Of a DNA stretch of 64,000 bases, positions 34,744 through 42,828 are shown piece after piece. The number at the start of each line of letters is the position of its first letter. Position 1 is the stretch's first letter. Origin of the DNA: Paenibacillus glycanilyticus NBRC 16618 (GTDB lineage: Bacteria; Bacillota; Bacilli; Paenibacillales; Paenibacillaceae); NCBI RefSeq assembly GCF_004000805.1, contig NZ_BILY01000031.1, forward strand, positions 1 to 64,000. Reading direction: 5' to 3'. The notes under the pieces are model-generated. The model worked only from the letters and a program-made list of their open reading frames with translations. It ran no database searches and was not told where the DNA came from. A program made the position numbers and the translations under genes.

Positions 34744-35817
34744 ATGCATACAAAAATCAATTCAAAAGTGCTCGTATATGTACTTTGTATAGCTTTGTTC
34801 ATGACCTTGAGCACGCGTTTTTTACCTTCAAATAAAGTGTCTGCTGAAGTAACTCATGACTTGTCGATCGCTCATTTATCCATCGCTGACGGTAGTATCG
34901 TGGTAAGCGACGCCTTACAGCTGTTCACGCCGCAATTGCCGGAAGCCGCTGAAATAAAGCCCGTAGAGAGGCAAGAAGCTGCGCTGCAGGAACCTGAGCC
35001 CAATATTATCCCCGAAATACATAGCGCAGCCGCGCAACCCTCCGTGCAAGAATCGCCTATTCTTACATACGCTGTGACCGCATTTTACCTCAACGTCCGC
35101 GAGAAGCCGGATGCAGACTCCGATATTATTCAAGTGCTAAAGCAAGGGGACATCATCCAGGTGGATCATGCGACTGATAACGGATGGTTGGCTCTAAAGG
35201 ATCAAGGCTTCGTTCATGGACGTTATGCCAAGCAGATTGAAGAAAAAGCGGCTCCGGTAGCCGATAAGTCACTTGAGGTCAAAATTCTGGCGAAAGCGAA
35301 TACAAAAGCGGAGGCGGCACCGCCTCTTAACGATACGTTAGAGATTAAACCCGCAACAGCAATACCGCTGCCCTCCGACCCTGAGAGGCCAACATCCGTT
35401 GTGGAATCGGACTCGGGATTGACGGAAGAACATATTGCGAAGCTGTTTGAGAAAACGGCTCTTGCTGATCACGGCCTAGAGCAAGCCATTCTGGAAGTCG
35501 AAGAGGAATACGGCATTAACGCATACTTTACGATTGCCGTCATGAAGCTGGAAAGCGGCAACGGCAAGAGTACGCTGGCCAAGAAGAAAAACAATTTGTT
35601 TGGCCTTAATGCATTAGACAGCGACAAATATAATAAAGCATTTGCCTTCGAGACGAAGGGAGACAGCGTCCGCAAGTTCGGCCAGCTGCTGGCAAAGAAT
35701 TATATCGATAAAGGCTACACGACGATTGATAAAGTAGCTAGTAAGTATTGTCCGGCCAATCCGAAATGGTCAAGTCTGGTTATGAATATTATGAAACGCG
35801 ACTATAAGAAGCTTTAA
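34744..35817 (+). CDS. Secreted SH3b and glucosaminidase cell-wall hydrolase
   Basis: A 357-residue protein: signal peptide (1-34), Pro/Glu/Ala-rich linker, bacterial SH3 domain at about 106-165 (VTAFYLNVREKPDADSDII, then GWLALKDQGFVHGRY), a second linker and a glucosaminidase domain at about 225-357. The catalytic glutamate is in AVMKLESGNGKS; the following KKNNLFGL matches the N-acetylglucosaminidase family (LytG/Atl type). It should cut the glycan strand of peptidoglycan. AGAGGTG is well spaced before the ATG. It leads a cluster of envelope genes. Confidence 0.88.
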   Translation: MHTKINSKVLVYVLCIALFMTLSTRFLPSNKVSAEVTHDLSIAHLSIADGSIVVSDALQLFTPQLPEAAEIKPVERQEAALQEPEPNIIPEIHSAAAQPSVQESPILTYAVTAFYLNVREKPDADSDIIQVLKQGDIIQVDHATDNGWLALKDQGFVHGRYAKQIEEKAAPVADKSLEVKILAKANTKAEAAPPLNDTLEIKPATAIPLPSDPERPTSVVESDSGLTEEHIAKLFEKTALADHGLEQAILEVEEEYGINAYFTIAVMKLESGNGKSTLAKKKNNLFGLNALDSDKYNKAFAFETKGDSVRKFGQLLAKNYIDKGYTTIDKVASKYCPANPKWSSLVMNIMKRDYKKL

Positions 35818-35865
35818 ATTACTTAACGGGGAACTGGAACCTTTTTGCCCAGGATTCAATAAGTT

Positions 35866-35885
35866 ATATAGTCAAATGACTATAT
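35866..35885 (+). promoter_or_regulatory. Perfect 20-bp inverted repeat upstream of LysM gene
   Basis: ATATAGTCAAATGACTATAT: 9-bp arms, 2-base centre, 15 bases upstream of the start codon and next to the RBS. It could be an operator or an RNA hairpin that controls translation. No known regulator is matched. Confidence 0.6.
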
Positions 35886-35900
35886 GACGGAGGTATCAAG

Positions 35901-36434
35901 ATGGATAATCGTGGTTTTGTTCCTTTTGGCGGCGGCGGCTTTGGAGGCGGATTCCGTCCACCATTCCGGCCTTTCCCGCATCCTTTCTTCCCAGGTCGTT
36001 TCCTGTTCCCGTTTTTCTTCTTCTCGCCTTTTTTCTTCCCGTTCTTCCGGGAGGATGACCGCAACTATTATTACGCTCATCACCAAGCGCAAGCGGGAGA
36101 TACGATGGAGCAAATCGCCCATGCGTACAACATTCCAAACACGCTGCTGGAGGAAGCCAACCTGCATATCGCGAATCCAAAATCCCTTAAGCATGGCGAA
36201 ACGGTTGTTATTCCGCGAATCTCCAATATGTATTGCCATAAAACCTACATGGATCTTCCGGCAACGCAATCGCTTCAACAAAGTAATACCCAGCCAAACG
36301 TGCAGCCAAACATGGTGAGCCCAAGCATGACTAGTCCAAACATGGCCAACCCAAACATGGTGAGCCCTAGTATGGTAAGTCCGAATATGGCAAATCCTCA
36401 TATCCACGGGACATCCGTTAATGGCCCATATTAA
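35901..36434 (+). CDS. LysM protein with Gly/Phe/Pro-rich head and pentapeptide tail, spore-coat-like
   Basis: A 177-residue protein. Residues 10-55 are Gly-, Phe- and Pro-rich. A LysM domain spans about 60-108 (QAGDTMEQIAHAYNIPNTLLEEAN, then GETVVIPRI). The tail, 135-175, has six 5-residue repeats of type M-x-(S/N)-P-(N/S). GGAGG lies well spaced before the ATG. LysM proteins with low-complexity tails occur among spore coat and exosporium proteins such as SafA, so a coat role is plausible. I see no signal peptide; the Phe-rich region is not a normal one. The palindrome just upstream may regulate it. Confidence 0.8.
   Translation: MDNRGFVPFGGGGFGGGFRPPFRPFPHPFFPGRFLFPFFFFSPFFFPFFREDDRNYYYAHHQAQAGDTMEQIAHAYNIPNTLLEEANLHIANPKSLKHGETVVIPRISNMYCHKTYMDLPATQSLQQSNTQPNVQPNMVSPSMTSPNMANPNMVSPSMVSPNMANPHIHGTSVNGPY
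36312..36401 (+). repeat. Six tandem 15-bp coding repeats
   Basis: ATG codons recur at 36312, 36327, 36342, 36357, 36372 and 36387, each within an M-x-S/N-P unit of the LysM protein tail. Such repeats can expand or shrink between strains. Confidence 0.85.
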
Positions 36435-36443
36435 GCTAGAAAT

Positions 36444-36494
36444 AATAACGTCCGCTCCTTCCCCATAAGAAGGAAGCGGACGTTATTCGTTTTT
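36444..36494. terminator. Bidirectional terminator
   Basis: Long stem (AATAACGTCCGCT with AGCGGACGTTATT, continued inside by CCTTC/GAAGG) and T-run between convergent genes. Confidence 0.88.
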
Positions 36495-37641
36495 AAGAAA
36501 CGATTAATTCTTTCATCTCCCACGGGCTGATCGGACTCATTCGCACGAACATGGAATGGAATCGCATCAGTCTTTTGCCCCGGGTTGCGTGCAAGGTCTC
36601 CGCTTCCATCCGTACCTCGGACAACCAGGATTCCTCCTGGGGGAGTTCACGTCCGTCTTTCCGCCGGATAGAACGCCAATCCTGCTGCTGCGAAAGCAGC
36701 GCCTCCGACTGCTCTTTGGGAATTCCCTCCGTTAGCAGGCGGATCATCTCGGGCTCTTCGTGGTGAATGGCTTCAATTAATCCTTGACCAAGCAGGAAAG
36801 GAGAAGAGTCCGCAAAATAATTCCGCAGCTTTCCCGCAGCCTTGTGAACCATTAGCTGATGAGGCAAATCCGGGTTCTCGGATTTATGGGTAGAGCTGTT
36901 CAGGAAATGTACGCAAAAATGCCCCGAAAAGCCATTCTCCGGTATTCCGTCTCCGCCATGAGGCATTCCGTTCATGGAAGCCGCAATTTGCTTGCCATCC
37001 TTTTCCGCGATAATCGCTTTTCTGTCCCAGGTCCAGCCCTTGTTGTAAATCTGCTTCATAATTTCGGTATCTGTCTTCGTTACGGGTTGAACATCCGCAT
37101 GATCATGTCCGGCTCTTCGTTGTACGCGGAACGATAACCCGGTCTCCATATCCTTGATGACAAAATAAGCTTTTCTGGAAAATAGCTTTTCCGCTTCCTG
37201 CCAATCCAGTAATTGTCCGTAATGCTTCGCCCGCAAAGTCTCGGCGGACTGCTGCAGCTTTGCCGCCGCTTTGCCCGGCAGAACAAGCATTTTCGACTGC
37301 GTCTCATCCCATATGCGTCCGCTGGCATCTACGCGAAAGGACGGAGCAGAGACTCCTTCCCGGGAAATATAAAGATCGGAAAATCGCGGGACTTCATCGG
37401 ATGCTTGCCAATTAGGTGAATGAACGGCGTTTACGATATCCGGATCTTTAATCACGTCATGGTCTTCGAAGATGGCGGTAGGGCTTGATTTGACCATTAA
37501 CTGCAGACCGGAATGACCGTTCATTTCTTCTTTCGTCACGGCAGATCTGGCATGGAGATTATTTTCCGGCAGCCAGGCAAGGGCGAGTGCAAGCACGATC
37601 ATTCTGCAAGCCTTCATACGCTTAAATCGATGAAAAAGCAT
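36493..37641 (-). CDS. Exported protein of unknown function with Cys/His motif
   Basis: A 382-residue protein with signal peptide (about 1-32). GGAGG is well spaced before the ATG on the complement. In the middle lie RRAGHDHADVQP (H179, H181), then SMNGMPHG (222-229), ENGFSGHFCVHFLNSSTH (235-252) with Cys243, H245 and H252, and later PHQLMVHKAAG. The clustered His and single Cys suggest a Cys-His hydrolase or metal site; the order loosely recalls L,D-transpeptidase-like active sites, but this is not a match I can confirm. It is convergent with the LysM gene and divergent from the VanW gene, among cell-envelope genes. Confidence 0.72.
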   Translation of the reverse strand: MLFHRFKRMKACRMIVLALALAWLPENNLHARSAVTKEEMNGHSGLQLMVKSSPTAIFEDHDVIKDPDIVNAVHSPNWQASDEVPRFSDLYISREGVSAPSFRVDASGRIWDETQSKMLVLPGKAAAKLQQSAETLRAKHYGQLLDWQEAEKLFSRKAYFVIKDMETGLSFRVQRRAGHDHADVQPVTKTDTEIMKQIYNKGWTWDRKAIIAEKDGKQIAASMNGMPHGGDGIPENGFSGHFCVHFLNSSTHKSENPDLPHQLMVHKAAGKLRNYFADSSPFLLGQGLIEAIHHEEPEMIRLLTEGIPKEQSEALLSQQQDWRSIRRKDGRELPQEESWLSEVRMEAETLHATRGKRLMRFHSMFVRMSPISPWEMKELIVS

Positions 37642-37750
37642 ATTTTCCTCCTGTTACTAAATAATTGAAGCTTCGGCGAACCATACTATCCCTTGTCCAT
37701 TATTATTCTCGGCTGAATTAGTGCTTATGTGACGATAGGAGAAGTGAAGA

Positions 37751-38731
37751 ATGGGATTTAACGGAATCTGGATAGCCGGACTTGCTATCCTGCTGCAGCA
37801 GCCTGTACAGCCCGTACAGCCCGAGCGGCCTTATATTGTACCTGAACACCTGACCATTGAGTTCCGCGGACAACCGATTGCCCAGATCAAGCGGGACGAT
37901 TACGATCTTCCGGGAACGTCCTTTTTGGATATCGGGAAGTTCGATAAGCTGCAGTCCAAGCTGGAGAAAAAGATCAATATGCCCCCCGTTAACGCTTATA
38001 TCGGCGATAGGGGGACGATCGTTCCGGAACAGTCTGGTTATCAACTGGACCGCGATCAATTTGCCACGCAATTTTACAGCTATTTCTTTAATAACAAGCC
38101 TTGGGCCATTGAGGTGCCTTTAACACATGTGCACGCGAGGGTGGACAGCGAATTGCTTGCCAGCATTAAGGAAAAAGCGATCGGCAACTATGTTACTTAT
38201 TACAACAGCAACAATAAGAACCGCTCCCATAACATTTCCTTAGCTGCAAAAGCGATTTCCAATACGGTCGTTTTCCCCGGCGAGACGTTTTCGTTTAACC
38301 GTACCGTGGGGCCAAGAACGCCGGAGAAAGGATATTTGAGTGCTCCGATAATCGTCCGCGGGGAGCTCTCCGAGGGAGTGGGAGGCGGCATTTGCCAAGT
38401 ATCCTCCACTTTGTTTAATGCCATTGACAGCGCGGGACTCACAATCATCCAGCGATACTCGCATAGCCGGCATGTGCCTTACGTGATGCCCGGACGGGAT
38501 GCTACGGTAAGCTGGGACGGACCGGATTTCGTATTCAAGAATCAATACAATCAACCGGTTCTGATCCGTGCTTTCGCCGGAAGCGGGCGTGTATTTGTGT
38601 CCGTGTACTCTTCAGAGCTGATTGAATACAAACACCGCCACATTCCAAGCATGTCGAAAAAACTGCCCGAGGAAGTTGCTTTCAAAGCCCAACAGCATGA
38701 CCTTAATGAAGGGAAGGAGTTGCTTCCGTGA
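37751..38731 (+). CDS. VanW-family protein
   Basis: A 326-residue protein. Residues 1-20 look like a short hydrophobic anchor or signal. A peptidoglycan-binding-like domain occupies 30-150. The VanW domain at about 160-300 has the motif SEGVGGGICQVSSTLFNAI and NQPVLIRAF. VanW-type proteins are common in Firmicutes, often near cell-wall genes, and of unknown biochemistry. GGAG sits before the ATG. It overlaps the next gene (GTGA). Confidence 0.88.
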   Translation: MGFNGIWIAGLAILLQQPVQPVQPERPYIVPEHLTIEFRGQPIAQIKRDDYDLPGTSFLDIGKFDKLQSKLEKKINMPPVNAYIGDRGTIVPEQSGYQLDRDQFATQFYSYFFNNKPWAIEVPLTHVHARVDSELLASIKEKAIGNYVTYYNSNNKNRSHNISLAAKAISNTVVFPGETFSFNRTVGPRTPEKGYLSAPIIVRGELSEGVGGGICQVSSTLFNAIDSAGLTIIQRYSHSRHVPYVMPGRDATVSWDGPDFVFKNQYNQPVLIRAFAGSGRVFVSVYSSELIEYKHRHIPSMSKKLPEEVAFKAQQHDLNEGKELLP

Positions 38732-39978
38732 TTAAAAAATTAACTGCTTTGATAATGGCCGCTGTTGTCGTCTCTTCATTGCTGGCTCTTACAAGCGCGG
38801 CTGCGGAAGGGGAACGGGAAGCGCTGCAGGCTGCTTTTATCCGGACCAATAACTTATGGCTGGCGGTTGACGAGGTACAGAAGCCGCTGACGAAGGAGGA
38901 ATATATTCGAAGCCCTCAATGGTCAAAAGACGGGAATTGGATGACCTTCCTTCGGGGTGAGAACAGGCCGGAAGTGTGGACCTATGAAGCTGCAACCGGC
39001 GGCATGAGAAGGCTGGGGGAAGGCAGCAATGCCAAATGGGCTCCCAATGACAACCGGTTAGCCATCTTGTCCGGAAGAACGCTTAGCGTCATGTCGGCTG
39101 ACAGGCCAAGCGACCATTCGCAGGACCGTATTATGGACAATGCAGGGGAGTTCTCGTGGCTTCCGGACGGAAGCGGACTGCTTGCATCTACTGCGGCTGA
39201 GCTGCTGCCGGAAGGCGGCTGGGCTCCGATTGAGCTGTATGTACTTAAGCCTGACGGTGCGGGTGGGGCTTGGTCAAAGCAGCTGTTTTACCGGCTGCCT
39301 GCCCAATCGGATGATTTTTTCGCGATTCAGACAAGCCCGTTCAAATGGTCGCCGGACGGAAAATGGATTGCGTTTATTGCCAAGCCAACCGCTTCCTTAT
39401 CTTCCGATGCCAACACGTTAATCCTGTTGTCTTCGGATGGCCGGAGCTTTGTGAAGGCCGGTCAGATGCTGGGCTATGCCAATTGGTTTCAATGGGCGCC
39501 GTCGAGCGGCCAGCTTGCCTTTATTGAAGGTACAGGCAGAGAAGCGACATCAAACAAGAAGCTGGCTGTTCTCGAGGACATTCTCTCGGTTAAGAAGCGC
39601 GTTCTGACGCCTCGAGGTTATGCCGACAATGACTTTACTTGGGACCGCGATGAAGCGATTATCGTGTCCCGGAGGAAAGAGTCGGCATGGTCGGGCGATG
39701 AAGAAGACAGAACATTGCCTTTGCTTGCCAAGGTTAATCTTCGAACAGGGCAGAGCAAAAATGTGACGAGAGGCATCGAAGGCTATGGCGATTATGCGCC
39801 AACAATCATGAGGAACGGGATGATTGCCTTTGTGCAGTCCGGTCAAGGCTCCGCGGAGGTCAAGCTGATCAAACCGGGCGCAAGACGGTCCTTATCCTGG
39901 ATTACGAAGCTGACCGTTGCCGAAGATTATTACGGCAGAGCGAATTGGAGCGACATGATTGGTTATTTGAACAAGTGA
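38728..39978 (+). CDS. Secreted TolB-like beta-propeller protein
   Basis: A 416-residue protein starting at GTG 38728, 7 or 8 bases after AAGGAG and overlapping the VanW stop. Residues 1-27 are a signal peptide. About six WD40/TolB-like repeats follow with the motif W-S/A-P/K-D/N-G/N (QWSKDGNW, KWAPNDNR, SWLPDGSG, KWSPDGKW, QWAPSSGQ). Such propellers bind proteins or cell-wall components. Translational coupling links it to VanW. The specific role is unknown. Confidence 0.8.
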   Translation: MIKKLTALIMAAVVVSSLLALTSAAAEGEREALQAAFIRTNNLWLAVDEVQKPLTKEEYIRSPQWSKDGNWMTFLRGENRPEVWTYEAATGGMRRLGEGSNAKWAPNDNRLAILSGRTLSVMSADRPSDHSQDRIMDNAGEFSWLPDGSGLLASTAAELLPEGGWAPIELYVLKPDGAGGAWSKQLFYRLPAQSDDFFAIQTSPFKWSPDGKWIAFIAKPTASLSSDANTLILLSSDGRSFVKAGQMLGYANWFQWAPSSGQLAFIEGTGREATSNKKLAVLEDILSVKKRVLTPRGYADNDFTWDRDEAIIVSRRKESAWSGDEEDRTLPLLAKVNLRTGQSKNVTRGIEGYGDYAPTIMRNGMIAFVQSGQGSAEVKLIKPGARRSLSWITKLTVAEDYYGRANWSDMIGYLNK

Positions 39979-39980
39979 AC

Positions 39981-40008
39981 GAAGGAGCTCCAATGACGGA
40001 GCTCCTTC
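39981..40008 (+). terminator. Hairpin after TolB-like gene
   Basis: GAAGGAGCTCC and GGAGCTCCTTC arms, 6-base loop. Only a weak T-run follows, so termination may be partial. Confidence 0.6.
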
Positions 40009-40038
40009 ATTCATTGCTTCATTGGTCTAACGGAACAT

Positions 40039-40185
40039 CTAGCCTGTCGAAGGGCTGTTCGGAACATGGCCTTTTTGGTTGCGGTTCCGGTCCGTTGACC
40101 CCGCCACATTATTTTCAGCTTCTAACGAGTTGAACTGCAGTGCATGCATTTTACCTTGGAAAGAGCGTCGTTTATTATGCGACAT
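40039..40185 (-). CDS. Small hydrophilic protein (48 aa), possibly spore-associated
   Basis: On the complement, AGGGAGG is 10 bases before ATG 40185. The 48-residue product starts MSHNKRRSFQGK and ends PNSPSTG. It is basic, Asn/Gln-rich and without hydrophobic segments. That composition resembles minor small acid-soluble spore proteins, but I cannot name a family. It is shorter than 60 codons and easily missed. Confidence 0.55.
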   Translation of the reverse strand: MSHNKRRSFQGKMHALQFNSLEAENNVAGSTDRNRNQKGHVPNSPSTG

Positions 40186-40398
40186 GTTTGTTATTCCTCC
40201 CTGCGATAGAATGGCGCCTACAACCTGTGGCGACATTAGATTGCCCGCAGGCCGATTCGAATATCGCGCGAAAAATCTTCTCTTTACACCATGACATGGA
40301 TAGCCTATATTGATCCTGTCAGCATTTTTGTAAACGTCTTCATAAGGAAGGGCATGATTGACGTTCGGCAATGAAGGAAAGAGAAGGAGAGGTAGCAA

Positions 40399-40725
40399 AT
40401 GGAGAACAGCAATAAATTCGCTTGGACCTGGAAAATCAAAGAAGAAAAACTTGAGGAATACGTAGCCATGCATCTGGCCCCTTGGCCTGAAATTATGGAA
40501 GAGCATTCGCGCGCAGGGATCCGGAATTATTCGATCTTTCAGAACGGCAACCAGTTTTTCTACTGCTTCGAATGCGATGATGTAGAGAAGGCGTTCGGCA
40601 TAATCGCCGAGAGCGAGCCGTGCAACCGCTGGAACGCCATTACCTCGCAAATGGTGGAGGGCTCATTCGATTTCCGCGAAGCCGAGCCGATTCGTCCGTT
40701 AAGAGAAGTCTTTTACCTGAAATAA
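40399..40725 (+). CDS. rhaM: L-rhamnose mutarotase family protein
   Basis: A 108-residue ferredoxin-like alpha/beta protein. The family features are KIKEEKLEEYVAMH, with the catalytic-region His, SRAGIRNYSIFQ, FYCFECDD and the conserved Trp in CNRWN. It interconverts alpha- and beta-L-rhamnose. AAGGAGAGG precedes the ATG. No rhamnose catabolic genes adjoin it in the window, so it may act on another sugar or be a stand-alone copy. Confidence 0.85.
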   Translation: MENSNKFAWTWKIKEEKLEEYVAMHLAPWPEIMEEHSRAGIRNYSIFQNGNQFFYCFECDDVEKAFGIIAESEPCNRWNAITSQMVEGSFDFREAEPIRPLREVFYLK

Positions 40726-40751
40726 GCCGTAATAACAAGTTGAATTTATCC

Positions 40752-40792
40752 AGGGCTGCCTGACGCGAATTGGCGTTAAGCGGTCCTTTTTT
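40752..40792 (+). terminator. Terminator after rhamnose mutarotase
   Basis: Stem of about 14 pairs with wobble pairs and one mismatch (AGGGCTGCCTGACGC and GCGTTAAGCGGTCCT), then TTTTTT. Confidence 0.75.
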
Positions 40793-40813
40793 GTTAACTG
40801 GAAGAGAGCGGCT

Positions 40814-40842
40814 TTGCAGAAAGTCGAAAATCGTCGTATTAT
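40814..40842 (+). promoter_or_regulatory. Putative sigma-A promoter for gpsB
   Basis: TTGCAG (40814), 17 bases, TATTAT (40837). Confidence 0.65.
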
Positions 40843-40890
40843 AGAGACTAGGTGTCATTTTTATCGAGTTTTGAGAGGAGCATTTATACC

Positions 40891-41196
40891 ATGAGCGAGT
40901 TAAGTCAATACGGTATTCAATTAACAGCACAAATCATACATGCTAAGCAATTCGAGAAAAAGATGAGAGGCTACAGCCAAGAGCAGGTGGATGAGTTCCT
41001 CGACGAGATTATCAAGGACTACAGCCGCATGCAGGAGCTGATCGTGAAGTTTGAAGCTGACCTGGCGAACATACATATGGAACTGATGAAGGACAAGGAA
41101 GCCTTCGATTACTTCATGATCAAACGCCGTCTGGAAGACCTGGAGCAGCGCGTATTCGGGGAAAAGAGAGAAACGCTTCGCCCGCGCGTATTCTAA
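40891..41196 (+). CDS. gpsB: Cell division regulator GpsB
   Basis: Start chosen at ATG 40891, 10 bases after GAGAGGAG; upstream codon 40852 lacks support. The 101-residue protein has the DivIVA-type N-terminal domain (KQFEKKMRGYSQEQVDEFLDEIIKDY), a coiled coil and the C-terminal trimerisation helix IKRRLEDLEQRVFG. GpsB joins divisome and side-wall growth machinery and shuttles penicillin-binding protein 1. It agrees in length and order with B. subtilis GpsB. Confidence 0.94.
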   Translation: MSELSQYGIQLTAQIIHAKQFEKKMRGYSQEQVDEFLDEIIKDYSRMQELIVKFEADLANIHMELMKDKEAFDYFMIKRRLEDLEQRVFGEKRETLRPRVF

Positions 41197-41208
41197 TCGT
41201 TGCATGTT

Positions 41209-41259
41209 AAAAAGCCGCTTGGCTCTATGTCGGATAGAGCGGAAGCGGCTTTTCGTTTT
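41209..41259. terminator. Bidirectional terminator between gpsB and dbpA
   Basis: A long two-part hairpin, AAAAGCCGCTT with AAGCGGCTTTT and GCTCTAT with ATAGAGC inside, between convergent genes. Confidence 0.9.
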
Positions 41260-41270
41260 ATCAGAAAAAT

Positions 41271-42704
41271 TTATTTGTTTCCTCGGCGTACCTTTAATTG
41301 CTTGCCTTTTATCGTCGTATTCTTCATCAGCTCAAGAACAAGCGAACCTTTGCCGTTAAGAATCTCGACATCGGTCACATGGTCGAGAATCGTTATGATC
41401 CCGATATCGTCAGCCGTTACCCCGTCAAGCTTCGCAATGGTCCCGACGAAGTCTACCGCCCTGAATTTCTTTTTCTTCCCGCCATTGAAGTTAAGCTTCA
41501 TGATTTGCTTGTTTAATTGCTCGCGGCGGTCCTTTTTCAGCTCAACTCCAACGTTTATTTTGCGCTGGAAATCTTCGAGGCGGCGGTTAACCTCTTCTTC
41601 AGAAGGAGCCGGCACTCTCGGAATCGCGAAGCCGATGTAATCTTCGATCTCCGCCAGCCGTCTGCCGTCGTTAGGGGCGAGGAAGGTAATCGCTTTTCCG
41701 TTTTTGCCGGCGCGTCCGGTACGTCCCGTACGGTGCACGTAGCTTTCTTTCTCTAACGGGATATCGTAGTTAATGACATGGGTGATGTTCGTAATGTCGA
41801 TCCCCCTTGCCGCAACATCCGTCGCAATCAGATAGCGGAATTGGCCTCTTCTGAACGCATTCATCACTTCGAAGCGTTCTTCCTGCTCCAGACCGCCGTG
41901 GATGCGATCGCATGGATAGTCGAGCTCGGCCATCGACCGGAATAGCTTGTCGACATTCTCCTGGGTCCGGCAGAAAATAATACAGCTGTCCGGGTTCTCC
42001 GCAACTAGAACGTCCTGCAGCAAGGCCAGCTTATCCGCTTCCTTCACTTCAATAAGGGAATGTTCAATGGTTGCGGTTGTTAGTCCGCTTGCCTGAATCT
42101 CAATTTGCGCGGGATTGTCCATATATCGTCGAGACAGCTTGGCGACATCCTCGGGGAAGGTGGCGGAAAACAGCATCGTTACCCGATCGCCGGGCAAGGC
42201 TTGAATAATCGATTGGACTTGTTCGATAAATCCCATATTCAGCATTTCGTCGGCTTCGTCAATGACCAGATAAGCGAGTTTGTCGAGCGCAAGCGTACCT
42301 CGGTCAATATGGTCAAGCACGCGTCCCGGCGTTCCGACTACCATATGCGTCCTTTGCTTCAGCTCGGCCTTTTGAATATGAAAAGGAGATTTCCCGTAAA
42401 GGGCCGTTGCTTTGATTCGTTTAAACCGGCCGATATTGGTAATGTCCTCCGTGACTTGAACCGCAAGCTCGCGGGTTGGCGTCAAGATTAAAGCTTGCGG
42501 CTTATTCTCGTTCCATTCCACAAGCTCGCAGAGGGGGATGCCGTAAGCGGCTGTTTTTCCGCTGCCGGTTTGCGATTTGACGACCAGATCCCTTTTCTCG
42601 AGCGCAATGGGGATCACTTTCGCTTGCACCTCCGTAGGGGTGTCAAAGCCCAAGCTGCTCAGAGCTGTCGTAATTTCCTTGCTTAATCCTTTAAATACCG
42701 TCAT
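41271..42704 (-). CDS. dbpA: DEAD-box RNA helicase DbpA/YxiN
   Basis: Start chosen at ATG 42704, 6 bases after AGAGG and matching the usual N-terminus; 42734 is unlikely. The 477-residue protein has all DEAD motifs: Q-motif, SQTGSGKT (A), PTRELA, TPGRVLD, VIDEADEM (B), SAT, ARGIDI and HRTGRTGR. The C-terminal RNA-binding domain (NGGKKKKFRAVDFVGTIAKL) is that of DbpA/YxiN, which binds hairpin 92 of 23S rRNA and helps large-subunit maturation. Confidence 0.95.
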   Translation of the reverse strand: MTVFKGLSKEITTALSSLGFDTPTEVQAKVIPIALEKRDLVVKSQTGSGKTAAYGIPLCELVEWNENKPQALILTPTRELAVQVTEDITNIGRFKRIKATALYGKSPFHIQKAELKQRTHMVVGTPGRVLDHIDRGTLALDKLAYLVIDEADEMLNMGFIEQVQSIIQALPGDRVTMLFSATFPEDVAKLSRRYMDNPAQIEIQASGLTTATIEHSLIEVKEADKLALLQDVLVAENPDSCIIFCRTQENVDKLFRSMAELDYPCDRIHGGLEQEERFEVMNAFRRGQFRYLIATDVAARGIDITNITHVINYDIPLEKESYVHRTGRTGRAGKNGKAITFLAPNDGRRLAEIEDYIGFAIPRVPAPSEEEVNRRLEDFQRKINVGVELKKDRREQLNKQIMKLNFNGGKKKKFRAVDFVGTIAKLDGVTADDIGIITILDHVTDVEILNGKGSLVLELMKNTTIKGKQLKVRRGNK

Positions 42705-42792
42705 CTTAAACCTCTTCTGCATGATATTCGCCATACTAGGCCGTACATATTAGCTTATACTTGTTCATTATACCCGGAATCGCGATTGATAG

Positions 42793-42801
42793 TGTTATAA
42801 T
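42793..42801 (+). promoter_or_regulatory. Extended -10 promoter for ABC-F gene
   Basis: TGTTATAAT is a perfect extended -10. On the other strand, TATAAT at 42767-42772 probably serves dbpA. Confidence 0.6.
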
Positions 42802-42828
42802 CGTTAGAAGAATGAAAGGATGATAGCG

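Noticed and set aside
34539..34835. 98-codon frame with GTG start and GGAGG upstream
   Set aside because: It overlaps the well-supported SH3b gene by 92 bases in another frame, spans a TTGACA promoter-like element, and its product has no recognisable pattern.
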